NCBI GenBank assembly: GCA_015680685.1
Contig: MNCI01021551.1
Coordinates: 426,444-490,443 of the forward strand
Source: Gnetum montanum
Taxonomy: Eukaryota > Streptophyta > Gnetopsida > Gnetales > Gnetaceae
Reading direction: 5' to 3'
Length of the DNA stretch: 64,000 bases
The stretch's first letter is position 1. Each line of letters opens with the position of its first letter. The notes beneath the pieces are model-generated. The model saw only the letters and a program-made list of their open reading frames with translations, was not told the DNA's origin and ran no database searches. This document shows positions 54,730 through 64,000 of the stretch, piece after piece. Position numbers and translations under genes: made by a program.

Positions 54730-57447
54730 TGGTTCCTAGTGGTGGTGGTTCCTCCATAGGTCTCTTTCCCTTATCTTGTGCTCTAGGTTTTGGAAATTGA
54801 TGTCTCTGAAGGAGTGCCTAGAGTTTCTCTTCTTCGGTTCGGAATCCTATGTCATCCATGCTAATGCTCCAATGTTTGATCGAGTCAGCACCTCCCATGG
54901 ACATGGAAATTCTAGAAACATCGGGTTGGCCTTGACATACCAAGTCACAAATAGCCATCATTCCTCTTCATAGGCTCTGGCTTTATCCTTGTATTCCTAG
55001 TAGTCCATGAGCCATCAAGCCAAATCCACCGCGACATCCTTTTTTCCTTGGTAGCTAGTCTTGACCACCTCTAATTTAGAATTTTCCACTTCTAATTTTT
55101 GTAGTGTCTTCCTGTGCTTAGCAAATTCTGTTTCATACTTTGCATAGGAGGTGGTTACCTACTTTTCTAATTCTATTCTTAGGCATCTTGCTATCAACAT
55201 GGCCAAGTTCGCATATCGCAGGTCTGCCAACTCCATGTATTCTATGAGATCTTGTATCTACAAGTCCCAACTTTTTATTTCTACTTAGTAGGCAAAGGCA
55301 TAAGTATCCAATATGGCCCGCCAATCAGCATTTTGAGCACTGAGTGTGTTAATGTGGGCTTTGTCCATATGGATTTCTTTTCCAACCACCTATTTATACA
55401 TCCCCACCTAATCTCTAAAGTGCTCTTTGAGCTTCTCATGTCGCTTGGCCTCGTTCTACCATGCACTTATTTCAATTGTCATCTTTGGATGGATCATGCG
55501 TACCTCTTTCATTGAGAGGCTTCTGTTTTCTCTAGCCAAACAATTCATGTCCTAGTTGACCCTTATTAATTATTTCTGCAATTGTTGAAAATTTTTTTTG
55601 AGAACATTACTTTGTTTTTCCACTATAGTCAATTGGAGATTATCAGTGGTAAGCTATTTATTTTCCTCTTATAAGGTCTTGAGTGCTTTGGCATGTGCAT
55701 ATGTTTGAGCTTGTGCATTGCAAGCATCCCAATTAGCCTTTTCTTTTTCCTCTGCCACTCTTTTATTCTCTACCAGTAATTTATTCAATTTCTTTGTCCA
55801 AAAGGACTCTAGCTAGTATGCAGGGATGAACTGGGATGGATTCCGCTATGTAGCTTGTAGGGTGACAAGCTTTTCTTGGAGTCTTTTTAACTCCTCCTCT
55901 ACATGCTCGGCCCTAACCTTTGTCATGACCAGCTTCCCTTTTGTGGAGATAAGGTCTGATTGAGTTGCTATGGCATCTTGAGGAATGTCAAATAGGGACG
56001 TCATCACTTTTCCTGTCTACAGTAATCAATCTAGAACATCCTCATGCTCTGCAGGAGTTATCGAGGGACTGACCAATGTGTGAGCATCACGTGCTCCTAT
56101 AAAATCTATCGATGGCACAACAGGGACATTAAATGATTCTTTTATGTGGTCTGTGACCACTTCTACTACTCCCACTGCATCTTGGTGCTGCATGACCACT
56201 ACTATGGTGCCTTCACCAGTTTCTAATTGTACCTAAAAGGATGCAGCATTTCTAGAGATTTTTTGTGACCAGTGTGATTCCCCTCCTCTTGTTTGGATCA
56301 ATACCTCGCCCTGTGTGCAATCAATTAAGACCATAGATCATAAAGCATCATTGATGATCCTAAAGAGATTGGCCTCATCATAGCTTCCCCAACTAACTAT
56401 TTCAGCGATGGCCCTGAGATGGCTCATCAATAGTCGATAGTCCTGCAACAGTGGTGGTGGCTGGTCTTACTAGCCTATAAGTTGTGTGTTGGGTCCTGCT
56501 TCCTGTTCTTGCTCCAACTCTAGCGTCTCACCAACACTTTTTCTTAGGGTTGGTCACTTCAGTAATTTAGCAAATGAAGCATTTTGGGCCTTTTTAGGGA
56601 TGTCATTAGTGTACCCTAGAATTCCAGCACATCGGCACAGCTTCCTAATGAAACAAGGGAAGGGCAATGTGAACTTCCCTGTCTTACATTCTTCAAACTG
56701 CCTCAAAATTTCTGTAAGATATAAATGGGGTAGGTTAGCCTTACCCATCAAGATGGCACTTCCTCTAGCCACATATGTGGAAATTCTATTTAAACCTTTT
56801 GTAAAGAAGATGTGATATGTACCGATTTTGAAGTAGATTCTCTCTTCAAGTGTCAACTCTCCATATACTTTATCTTCCTTGCTGTATGCCCTTTTCAACC
56901 ATATCTTTCGTGCATCAGCATCAGAACGAGTGGACAAGTGAGCAACTTTTGGCCCTATATTTGAAAGATTCAACACCTCTAAAATGGCTTTGGCAGAGAA
57001 ATCAACAAAAACACCACCAATATCAATGGTGGTGCCTTCTTCTTTATTGTGCCAAAATTGGTACGTCTCTCCCAGGTACCAATCACCACTTTTAGAGAGA
57101 ATAGGCCACAGTGGGGACCCTTTAAGTTGGTCCCTAACTGCCTTAGGAGAAAACTCAGTGAAAGGTCCAAAGTTAAGTTCCACTATCACAATTGCTGACA
57201 TGGACCTTTCATGAATTGCCTAAACACATTCTGGAGACAACATGAGATGTTGTCCCTATTTAGGTGTTCTACCGTCTCCTCTTTCAACATGTCCTAGTTG
57301 CACAGTAACAGGAGGCTCCTGATGAATGTTGAATGATTGTGCCTCTTGTTCTATACATTCCTTGAGAGACACCTAGCCTCTGCCTCTCCTTGGCCATTTG
57401 GATGCACCCTGAGAGGGTCCTCCTTGCTATCCTCTTTTAGGGGTCAT
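54730..57447 (-). pseudogene. Element G third ORF: transposon-associated domain plus coiled coil
   Basis: The best preserved copy of this gene. The ATG at 57447 follows the leader intron; a basic MTPKRG....PRRGRG N-terminus, then an open stretch of 215 codons (56554-57201). That stretch has LNFGPFTEFSPKAVRDQLKG, GDWYLGETYQFWHN, GGVFVDFSAKAILEVLNLS, LTLEERIYFKIGTYHIFF, SAILMGKANLPHLYLTEIL and FTLPFPCFIRKLCRCAGI. The FPCFI...C...GI end and the V.FS...I...L strand resemble the putative plant transposon protein domain. From about 55950 to 54950 the sequence has heptad Leu/Glu/Lys pattern (EHVEEELKRLQEKLVTLQ; LNKLLVENKRVAEEKEK), a coiled coil. No transmembrane or signal segment is seen, so an env role is unlikely from sequence. 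Confidence 0.75.
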
Positions 57448-57503
57448 CTGCAATCACACAGAATCGTCTATTAGTAAGGCTATATACAAAATTTGAATTA
57501 TAC
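57448..57503 (-). other. Leader intron of the element G third ORF
   Basis: AAG|GTATAATTC at 57503, branch-like CTTACTAATAG near 57475 and TGTGTGATTGCAG directly before the ATG. A donor five bases upstream (GTAAGG) is possible. The layout matches H (60963-61022) and D. Confidence 0.65.
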
Positions 57504-57754
57504 CTTACTTCCTACCTTAATAAATTCATTTCTTATCTAGTGTAATTTAGAGTTAAAAAATTTATGAAAGTTTCCCCTAAAAGTTTTGATATTGGGCCCA
57601 ATTTTAATTAGGTGACTCACAAAAATAATTTTCATGGTTTGGGTGAAGAGAAAATTAATTTGGAAATCATTTCTAACAATTTTAAGGTCACTTACCCTTA
57701 TGATATCCTTTGGCCAACAACAAATTTTGAAAAACCTACATGCAAATTGTCATA

Positions 57755-57772
57755 CCCTTCCCCCATGACTAA
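57755..57772 (-). promoter_or_regulatory. Internal purine tract upstream of the element G third ORF
   Basis: Minus strand TTAGTCATGGGGGAAGGG, between the internal promoter and the leader intron. H has TTAGTCATGGGGGTA at the matching place (61172-61186). Confidence 0.5.
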
Positions 57773-57956
57773 GTTAAACACTCCAAGTTTAAGCAGGTTC
57801 GATCAAAATGAGAATCGGAGCATTAATGAGCAAGTTATGGATGTTTGAATGGTGGGTGCACAAGCTTGACAATTCGTGCAAGAAAATTTCAACAACTCCC
57901 CTCACATGAACAGTGAAGAATGACGTTGACATGTGCCAGGGGGGTCCATATATATA

Positions 57957-58045
57957 CTATTTATAGACGTGATATCGTGTACCCAATAGCAGGGACCCAA
58001 TATTGCGTCGGACCCAATATCGGGTACCCAATATCATGTCCTTTT
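57957..58045 (-). promoter_or_regulatory. Internal promoter of the element G third ORF
   Basis: Minus strand: GATATTGGGTACCCGATATT, GGGTCCGACGCAATATTGGG, CTATTGGGTACACGATATCACG, then CTATAAATAG at 57957-57966. These modules match those in G's own LTR U3 (GATATCGGGTACGCG) and differ from the GGCC modules used by D. Confidence 0.65.
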
Positions 58046-58109
58046 GAAAATAGGGTACTTGGCAAAATTGATGAATTTTTGAAATTCCAAGGTCAAAAAT
58101 GAAGGATTT

Positions 58110-59500
58110 AAGGTTGAACTAAAAGAGCTAGGATAACGTCGAAGAGACCTAAAGGCACCAAAAGTGTAATTAAGTGGAATTTGTCAATGAAATTCATGAA
58201 TGGGATGAGGAAAAAGGACATATTGCTATGCACTAGAACATTTGAATTAAAATGATGATAAAGGAAAGAATAACTTTAGCAATGCAATACTTAGAGGGTA
58301 TAAAATGATGTGACGATGATGTGCAATGAGTGCAAATTACAAAAGTTACGCAAGTGGGTCCTCCCCAATGCAGGTTCCTACGTATCATGCCCTTACGTAA
58401 CCACACCTGAAAATGTCTGTAGGCAATAAAAGGGTTAAATGTAATCCACACTACTTGCACAACATACACACATGTAGATACCACTGTTATGAGGTATGAG
58501 TTTTATGCAACATAAGACACAAGTCAAAAATACATGGGCAACAAGATGAGACAAATCGTAGAAGGGATTGTAGAGATTAGGACATGAGGTAACTGACCCT
58601 GGGCACAATGAATCCTGAGTGTGGAGTGTGCTTAATGTTTCATTAGCCCATTGCTCCAAAATCAAGACCAAGTCCATTCCTCTTATCAATGACATCGCAT
58701 TGTTTCATCCATTGATGGGCAACCATAAGAGCACCATGATAGCAAGGTGTATGATCACTTGGTGTTTTGCCCAAGGGAGGAGTGATTTGGAGTTTCTTCT
58801 GTGGCCTATATATATATCTATATCTATATATATATATATATTTCTTGATCTTTTCTTTCTTTCCTTCTCTCTTCTTCTTTTTTCTTTCTAGCCACTTTGG
58901 GACTTTGTCTTTTCCAACAGTGAACTGGAGAAGCCACCAACCTTCAGGCATGGATGCATGTCTTTCCAGTGGGACCCCCTGGAATAGTATTGAGTTTCTT
59001 TATTGAGTGCCTTTATTACTCTTACTCCCATTTTTCATTAGATCTACAAGGATCTTAGTACAACCAGGCTGCATGATAACTCCTACAATTGTCACCAAAG
59101 AGAATCCACAAGTCCCCTTGATGTCACACCTTGGTCATTCACTCTTAGTCCATCATTTTCCATGCTAAGCATAATGCGCACAAAATTATTTTTAAGTTTT
59201 CATGATGATAAGAATATCATTGTACCCAAAGTCGAACCTCTTATTAATAGAATGGTTGGGTGGAATGGTGAGCTCACTGTTCAAATAAATAGTCACCTAA
59301 GACTTGATAGCATAGAACAACACCTCAACCAATGACTCACATGAGTGTTTTATTCATAGATAAGATTATCCATAAAAAGATAAAACAAAAAATAAAAAGA
59401 TAAAACAACAAATTGAAAGATGAAAAACTGGAAAACAAAAAATTATAAAATCAAAGAAAAGGAAACACATTTATTAATTCTACTTGTCAGAATCGAGGAT
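58110..59500 (-). other. Element G noncoding region between integrase and internal promoter
   Basis: Shares the GTGGGTCCTCCCCAAxGxAGG block (near 58347) with H and D. A (TA)n microsatellite is at 58807-58842. No coding frame is supported. The short open frames on both strands here are AT/CT-rich and unlike any pol part. Confidence 0.55.
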
Positions 59501-59632
59501 ATCCCCCATAACTAATCCTTTTGAGTATAGCTAGAATTAATAAATGGAAAATTTGGATCCAAGCATTTTGGGAACATTGGAGTCTGATCATATTCAAACC
59601 ACTAGGTGTCCTTTGATGTGGTGGTTGGGATG
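59480..59632 (-). pseudogene. Element G pol C-terminal end
   Basis: Minus strand reading closes like D and C, and ends at the post-integrase tract ATTAGTTATGGGGGAT (59501-59516). It is cut at 59632 by element H. Confidence 0.5.
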
Positions 59633-60579
59633 TGATGAGTGGCGAGGTACCCCTACACTCAACCATACGAAATGAGCGTAGCATGCACGATCTGGTCGAA
59701 CTCCACATACTAAATGCCTAAACGCCACAAGGAACACTTGGGGTTAATTAGTCATTATCTTCCCAGACTTACTTGTTGTTGTCATGGTGTATGGTTAAGT
59801 AAGTCTGAGGTATATGATTTTTTTGGTATTTTCTGGTTTATCTCCTATGCTAAGGGGTGAAGGGTTGAGAGACTAAAACTAACTCTAACTACATCACTAA
59901 GTCCTAGCGTCAGCATCTGTTCCCACTTGCCATACACACCCTGAACTGTGCAACTGTGGCTACCAAACGCTAATCGTTATTGGGATTACCACACGTAACG
60001 CACGTGCTCGAAGCGGTCGTACTGAGGCACCTAACTAGCCTAAGTGTGACAAGCAACCGATTCCTTGACTAGCCGTACACATCCGTAGATGCTCGTAATC
60101 AAGTTGTACTTGTCCCACATTCTAGGAGGTAAGGGTGAGAGAATCTAATCGCGATGAGTAGCCGATTCCTTGGCTAGCCGTACACATTCGTCAATGCTCG
60201 TAACCAAGTCGTACTCATGCCGCGTTACTAGGAAAGCAATAAATAACATTAAATAAACCTATCCATGTACTGCAAGGTTTATCCACAAAGCTTGTCTTTA
60301 TTGCCGTACACAACTTGCGTTCAGGTACAAAGCTGCTCGAATAAAGAACCGTTCACTTGGGGGACTCCTACTGTGGGCACATGGAAAATATTTTATCTCT
60401 GGGGTGATCAATCCGCTAGAGCTTCGCTACTTCTAGCCTAGGATTCCAAATAAGGGGAGTGCCGCCTCTTATTTATAGATTTGGCGGTGGACTGCGATAT
60501 CACGTACACGATATCGCAGGGGACGACGCGATATCGCAGGGGATGTGATATCGCGGCTTGTGCATATCGTGTCTCATCA
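59633..60579 (-). repeat. Element H 3' LTR
   Basis: Starts TGATGAGACACG at 60579 and ends GCCACTCATCA at 59633; 947 bp. U3 has four GCGATATC-type palindromic modules (60495-60560). TATA-type TCTATAAATAAGAGG lies near 60470-60484. It has an internal duplication (about 60057-60125 and 60162-60233, period 105 bp). Confidence 0.9.
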
Positions 60580-60593
60580 TACCCCCATGACTG
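60580..60593 (-). promoter_or_regulatory. Element H polypurine tract
   Basis: Minus strand TCAGTCATGGGGGTA next to the LTR start. Confidence 0.8.
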
Positions 60594-61022
60594 AATGAAA
60601 ACTGGTTCTCAAGTTCCTTACAATAATATTGGGAAGGTATGGAATTATTGAGGGGAATGGAACTAATGGGATGACATGTGAACGGATCATTATTACAAGA
60701 CTTGACAAAACTGGTGTTCATGACAATAAGGGTGAACACCTTATTACATTGACATCAGGCCATAGTTGGCAGCTAAGAGAAAAGAGGAGAGAGAAGAGAA
60801 GAGAAGAAGAGAGAAGAGTCTTGCTATTGCCAATGCCTAGATTGCGTCTTCCGTTGTCCATTCGTAAGCACATCATTAATTTTGCTCCTTACATAGCTGC
60901 TTCAGCACCGTTCCATTCCAAGTGTTTGCTCCAGATCCATTCCATTGTTGTATGATTGCCATCTACACACACAACACAATCATATATTAGCAAGGGTAAT
61001 TGAATCATTAAGTAATTAATAC
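60594..61022 (-). other. Element H remnant of third-ORF start, with leader intron
   Basis: The leader intron is at 60963-61022 (AAG|GTATTAATT, TTGCTAAT branch, GTGTGTAG before ATGGCAATC). After the ATG the sequence no longer matches the third ORF and reaches the purine tract within 380 bp, through a (GA)n-rich run at 60775-60822. The ORF body has been deleted. Confidence 0.65.
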
Positions 61023-62450
61023 CTTACTTCAGTGTAAGTCCATTGGCTAGGTTGTGGTATGGCTGATATGGACCTGGGAAGATGTAGATGATGACTACCG
61101 AAGGTGTAGGGGTTAGGAAGAGAAATGAAAAAAATTCGAGGCTTAGGAGAAAATCGAAAAATCAGGCCTCGTACCCCCATGACTAATCACAAACCTCCGG
61201 TAGCGTTAGAATGGAGAAAGAAAATGAGTATGAAAGATAGGTAAAAAGGGACAACTATGGCATCGATGAAAGGGATGCCAAGATGGTAATGAACAAAAAA
61301 TAAAATTAATTGCAAAATGTTAAGGAAAAGGAGTTAACTAATGTTCCAAATAGGAATGTCAGTGGGTCCTCCCCAAAGTAGGCGCATGCCATTAATGCCC
61401 TGACAGACCCACATTCAAAGAGTCGGTAGGCTCTGGGAATGTCCTTTGGAACAAGAGTTAAAGTCTGAACCGCAAGAATTGACCAAAAAGAAAACAATGC
61501 ATCAACCAAAATATATACACTAATGATACAACCAGCAATGAGGTGAACAATGGAGAGAAGAGTGGAGAGAAGACAACTGGAATGGAATCCCAAGAACAAG
61601 GTGGTGTACAGTCCCTTATGTGTTTGATGATTAATGTGACTTGGTAAGTCTCATTCCAACTCCAAGCTCAAACCAACCATTTCCAGTGACTTCGCATTAA
61701 TGCATTTGGTTAAACCATCCACTTGGATAACGAGGATGCATCTCCAAAGAGCCACCACCATTCCGACGAAACAAATGAGTGAATGGGAAGCGAGAACGGC
61801 CTTAGTTAGAGGGAACACTCTTGGTTCCATAACCAGTGCTTGTAGCCCAAAGTTATTATGTCTAAGGGGTGTGCTTTGAATCCTCACTTTGGTTTTTTTT
61901 TTTTTTGTGTTTTGCATTTTTATGCGTGGGGACCACACCATACAAAGACTTCTTATTTTTATTGTCTCAGCTTCCAAAGAATGGGTAACATGAGAATGGT
62001 AAGAAAACTCAAGAAGAAAATAGCCAAGCACCCAAGTGAATGACCAACACAAAAGCATCAACTTCCTTTGAAGTCACACCCTTTGCAATCCTTGAGTCCT
62101 TCCTTAGTTTGAGAAATACCCAGTCACCGATTCGTTAAAGTTCTTATTATAAGGGAACTGTACATTTCCAAAGCCAAGAGAAACCATAGAAATTGGTGGA
62201 TGGATGGATGAAGTGATCTCATTGCCTGCCATATCAAAAGAAACATACCTTAGTATCAACATTGTAACTTAAAGGTAAAAACCAAACATTAGCAATCAAT
62301 GAAAAACAGTTCATCCCATCGGCCTGAACACTTATTATGCGACAAACTTACAGGGTGGATGGCACACACGCACACACACACACAAAAAATAGAAAAAGTA
62401 TAACGATGGTGTAAAACAAAAACTTAAAAGAACTGAGGGCCCCATATGGT
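61023..62450 (-). other. Element H noncoding 3' region
   Basis: Contains the internal purine tract (61172-61186), the block shared with D and G (near 61360-61395), a 12-T run at 61895 and an (AC)n run at 62364-62386. No coding frame is supported. A U3-like internal promoter as in G is not visible. Confidence 0.55.
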
Positions 62451-62466
62451 TAGCATAGGTGGCCAT

Positions 62467-62484
62467 CTCCCCCATGACTGAGTT
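62467..62484 (-). promoter_or_regulatory. Element H post-integrase purine tract
   Basis: Minus strand AACTCAGTCATGGGGGAG, identical to D 20473-20490. It lies right after the deletion junction (about 62520-62570). Confidence 0.6.
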
Positions 62485-63511
62485 GTAAGGGAGAGATCCG
62501 ATATAATGAGCATCTATTTGAATTTCTAAGAAGTGCCCAACTTCTCCCAATTGATGATCTTAAGTTGAGGGGTGGAAGTTGGCGACGCTCACGTTCCAAT
62601 GTGTCTATGCCACGGTTATTGGCATGAGTTGTCTCCTCAGTTTGTTCCATGCATATTTGCTTGCTCCTTCGAGTGGCTATTAACCACGGGGTGTCTACTA
62701 CTGGTTGCGTGGTTGCTACATACAACCATCTTTGTTGCAGAGTTTCAAGGGCACATCTATTACATGGAGACATATTCTCCATGTCATCACTCGATGAATC
62801 ACTGTATGTGACGCATGGAACTATCTTCTTCTCGATCTTTCCGTAAATGTTTATCTTAGAAATTTGCAAGGAAAGATCACGAATTCCTAGGTACGCGTCT
62901 ACGGTACTTAGCCATGGCCTTCCCATTATAATGGAGAAGTCCCCTTCATTGTTCTTCACTTCAATCACCAGAAAGTCAACTAGGTAGGACCAACCACACA
63001 CAGTGGTAACAACATCCTCCACCAATCCTAAGGGAATGGTGATGGACTGGTCTACCAACTCTAGTTGGATGTTGCTCTTCTTAAGTTGTGGTAGGTTCCA
63101 GGCGTGATACATCTTTTGTGAAATTAAGTTGACTTCGGAACCTGAGTCAAGAAGAGCCCAATGTGGCGCATTTCCAATGATCTGCAAATAAATTAAGGGG
63201 TTCCCAGGGTCAAATAGTTTCCTGGGAAGGTGGCCCACCTTTATCCAGTCAGTTACGGTATGTGTTAACATAACCATTTGCTTACTTAGTTGTTGGACTG
63301 AAGGGTTCTCCGAAGCGTTAGTAGTTAGAGGCCTATACAAGTACCCATCCGCTTGTTGTTGCAAGAGTTTGTCTGGGCTCCTAGTTCTGAAGAAGGGTCT
63401 CTTCTTTGTACAGTTGTCAGAACTAGCACCCGGTTGGATATTTACTTGCTGAATATTTACAACTCTCGTGGCGTTATGTTGCTGCGGTTGGGTAGGTAAT
63501 TCCCCTTGCAT
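62485..63511 (-). pseudogene. Element H gag end and aspartic protease, fused to the pol tail
   Basis: One open frame of 353 codons. The protease part: LFDPGNPLIYLQIIGNAPHW, ALLDSGSEVNLISQKMY with catalytic DSG, LKKSNIQLELVDQSITIPLG, VTTVCGWSYLVDFLVIEV, FSIIMGRPWLSTVDAYLGI. This is the most complete protease in the window. After ICMEQTEETTHANNRG the frame leaves the protease linker and enters the end of pol and the purine tract, so about 3.5 kb (RT to integrase, judged from D) is gone. The open frame across the junction may be chance. Confidence 0.8.
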
Positions 63512-64000
63512 TGTTGGAACAGGTTGTATGGGAACTACAGGTGGAAGAGGTGCGGGTGGAGTTAGAGGATGGACGGAATGTGAGATGTCTCCTGAAGGAG
63601 AGGGAGTCCTCCTGAAGTACTCCTAAACTTGGTAGTGACGTTGAGGAGTAGTGTGACCCATAGAGTCACCTGGAGAAACTGGCTGCTGCACATAATAATC
63701 GTTAGGATTGAGCTACCAGTAAGGGTATTGATGTGTTGGCGGTGGCATCCCCCATGACTGTGCGATTGCCACTGCTGATGTTGTCCAATAGGCTGTGGAG
63801 GTGTTCCACTTGGGTAATATGTTAATGGTTGGTGGAACTGCCTTGGGTTACCTTGTGGATAAGGTAACCTTTGGGGTGTTTGCCGTTGATTAAGTCTTGG
63901 ATTTAATGCATACACCCCAAACTCCTGCAGATGTGAGATAATTGGGCAACATCCCTTAGGATGGTCATAGTAGCAGACCTCACATCCACTATCATTGTCT
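63512..64000 (-). pseudogene. gag: Element H gag C-terminal part (continues beyond the window)
   Basis: Begins at the window edge with DNDSGCEVCYYDHPKGCC, a knuckle of CX2CX3HX4C form with all ligands kept, which C, D and F have lost. ISHLQEFGVYALNPRL and a Gln/Pro-rich tail (RLPYPQGNPRQFHQPLTYY) follow, then a frameshift near 63720-63800. Confidence 0.8.

Larger units (their letters stand above)
53583..59632 (-). mobile_element. Element G: 3' half of an Athila-type retrotransposon
   Basis: Minus-strand order: last codons of pol (59632-59480), post-integrase purine tract, long noncoding region, internal promoter, leader intron, third ORF, purine tract, 3' LTR. The 5' part is cut by element H's 3' LTR at 59633. 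Confidence 0.85.
59633..64000 (-). mobile_element. Element H: internally deleted Athila-type retrotransposon
   Basis: Minus-strand order: gag (entering from beyond the window), protease, junction, post-integrase purine tract, noncoding region, leader intron, purine tract, 3' LTR. RT, RNase H and integrase are absent, and the third ORF is reduced to its intron and ATG. Gag-protease frames are less damaged than in C, D or F, so H is either younger or was kept longer. Confidence 0.85.

Noticed and set aside
56554-57201. Host gene of 215 codons
   Set aside because: Open, but it is the N-terminal part of element G's third ORF, with a homologous copy in element D.
58800-58845. TATA promoter at the (TA)n run
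   Set aside because: Simple-sequence microsatellite without downstream gene.
58643-58951. Lys-rich open frame on the minus strand
   Set aside because: Spans the (TA)n microsatellite and a CT-rich run; low-complexity shadow.
53583-64000. Endogenous pararetrovirus
   Set aside because: Protease and gag parts match Ty3 Athila elements with LTRs and primer sites; no movement protein or coat protein pattern.

Overview
The window reads as plant nuclear DNA made almost wholly of old, nested retrotransposons. The evidence is Ty3/gypsy elements of both the Athila and the Tat/Ogre type, a tRNA-Asp-type primer site, an archaeal-type RNase H domain, plant-style short introns, and coding frames broken by many C-to-T type stop codons. 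The loose spacing, large elements and deep decay suit a large-genome plant, perhaps a gymnosperm; that last step is inference. I see no intact host gene, no rRNA or tRNA gene and no CRISPR array.

Layout. 1-3244: AT-rich DNA with a minus-strand LINE remnant (about 490-2040). 3245-4087: repeat R, present again at 52605-53440. 4088-10489: Athila-type element F (+), LTR to integrase, cut off. 10490-12632: 3' end of a Tat-type element E (-), lying in F's integrase. 12633-51273: Athila-type element C (-), split by two later insertions. These are element D (+, 13280-26689, near-matching 5-bp target duplication) and Tat element B (-, 27825-45558, target duplication GTAGT/GTACT). 51274-53582: unassigned DNA plus repeat R. 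53583-59632: Athila-type element G (-), 3' half only. 59633-64000: Athila-type element H (-), running off the window and lacking RT, RNase H, integrase and the third ORF.

Athila-type elements (C, D, F, G, H) share LTRs of TGATGA...CTCATCA form, a TGGCGC-type primer site, gag, protease, RT, RNase H and integrase. Where preserved (D, G) they carry a third gene downstream of integrase. It encodes a domain like the plant transposon-associated domain, followed by a long coiled coil. It has its own TATA promoter, whose upstream modules match the LTR of the same element, and a roughly 60-nt leader intron ending at its ATG.

The most unusual object is in Tat element B. Between protease and RT lies a block of about 5.8 kb bounded by phase-matched GT and AG sites on the gag-pol strand, at the place where Ogre elements carry an intron. 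On the opposite strand this block holds a seven-exon gene with TATA box and AATAAA. Its exons encode an FCP1/HAD-phosphatase-like domain with lost catalytic Asp residues, then a transposon-type domain and a coiled coil. Both sides of it, and the element's 3' region, carry arrays of short hairpin repeats.

All coding regions are decayed; domain calls rest on motifs read by eye.
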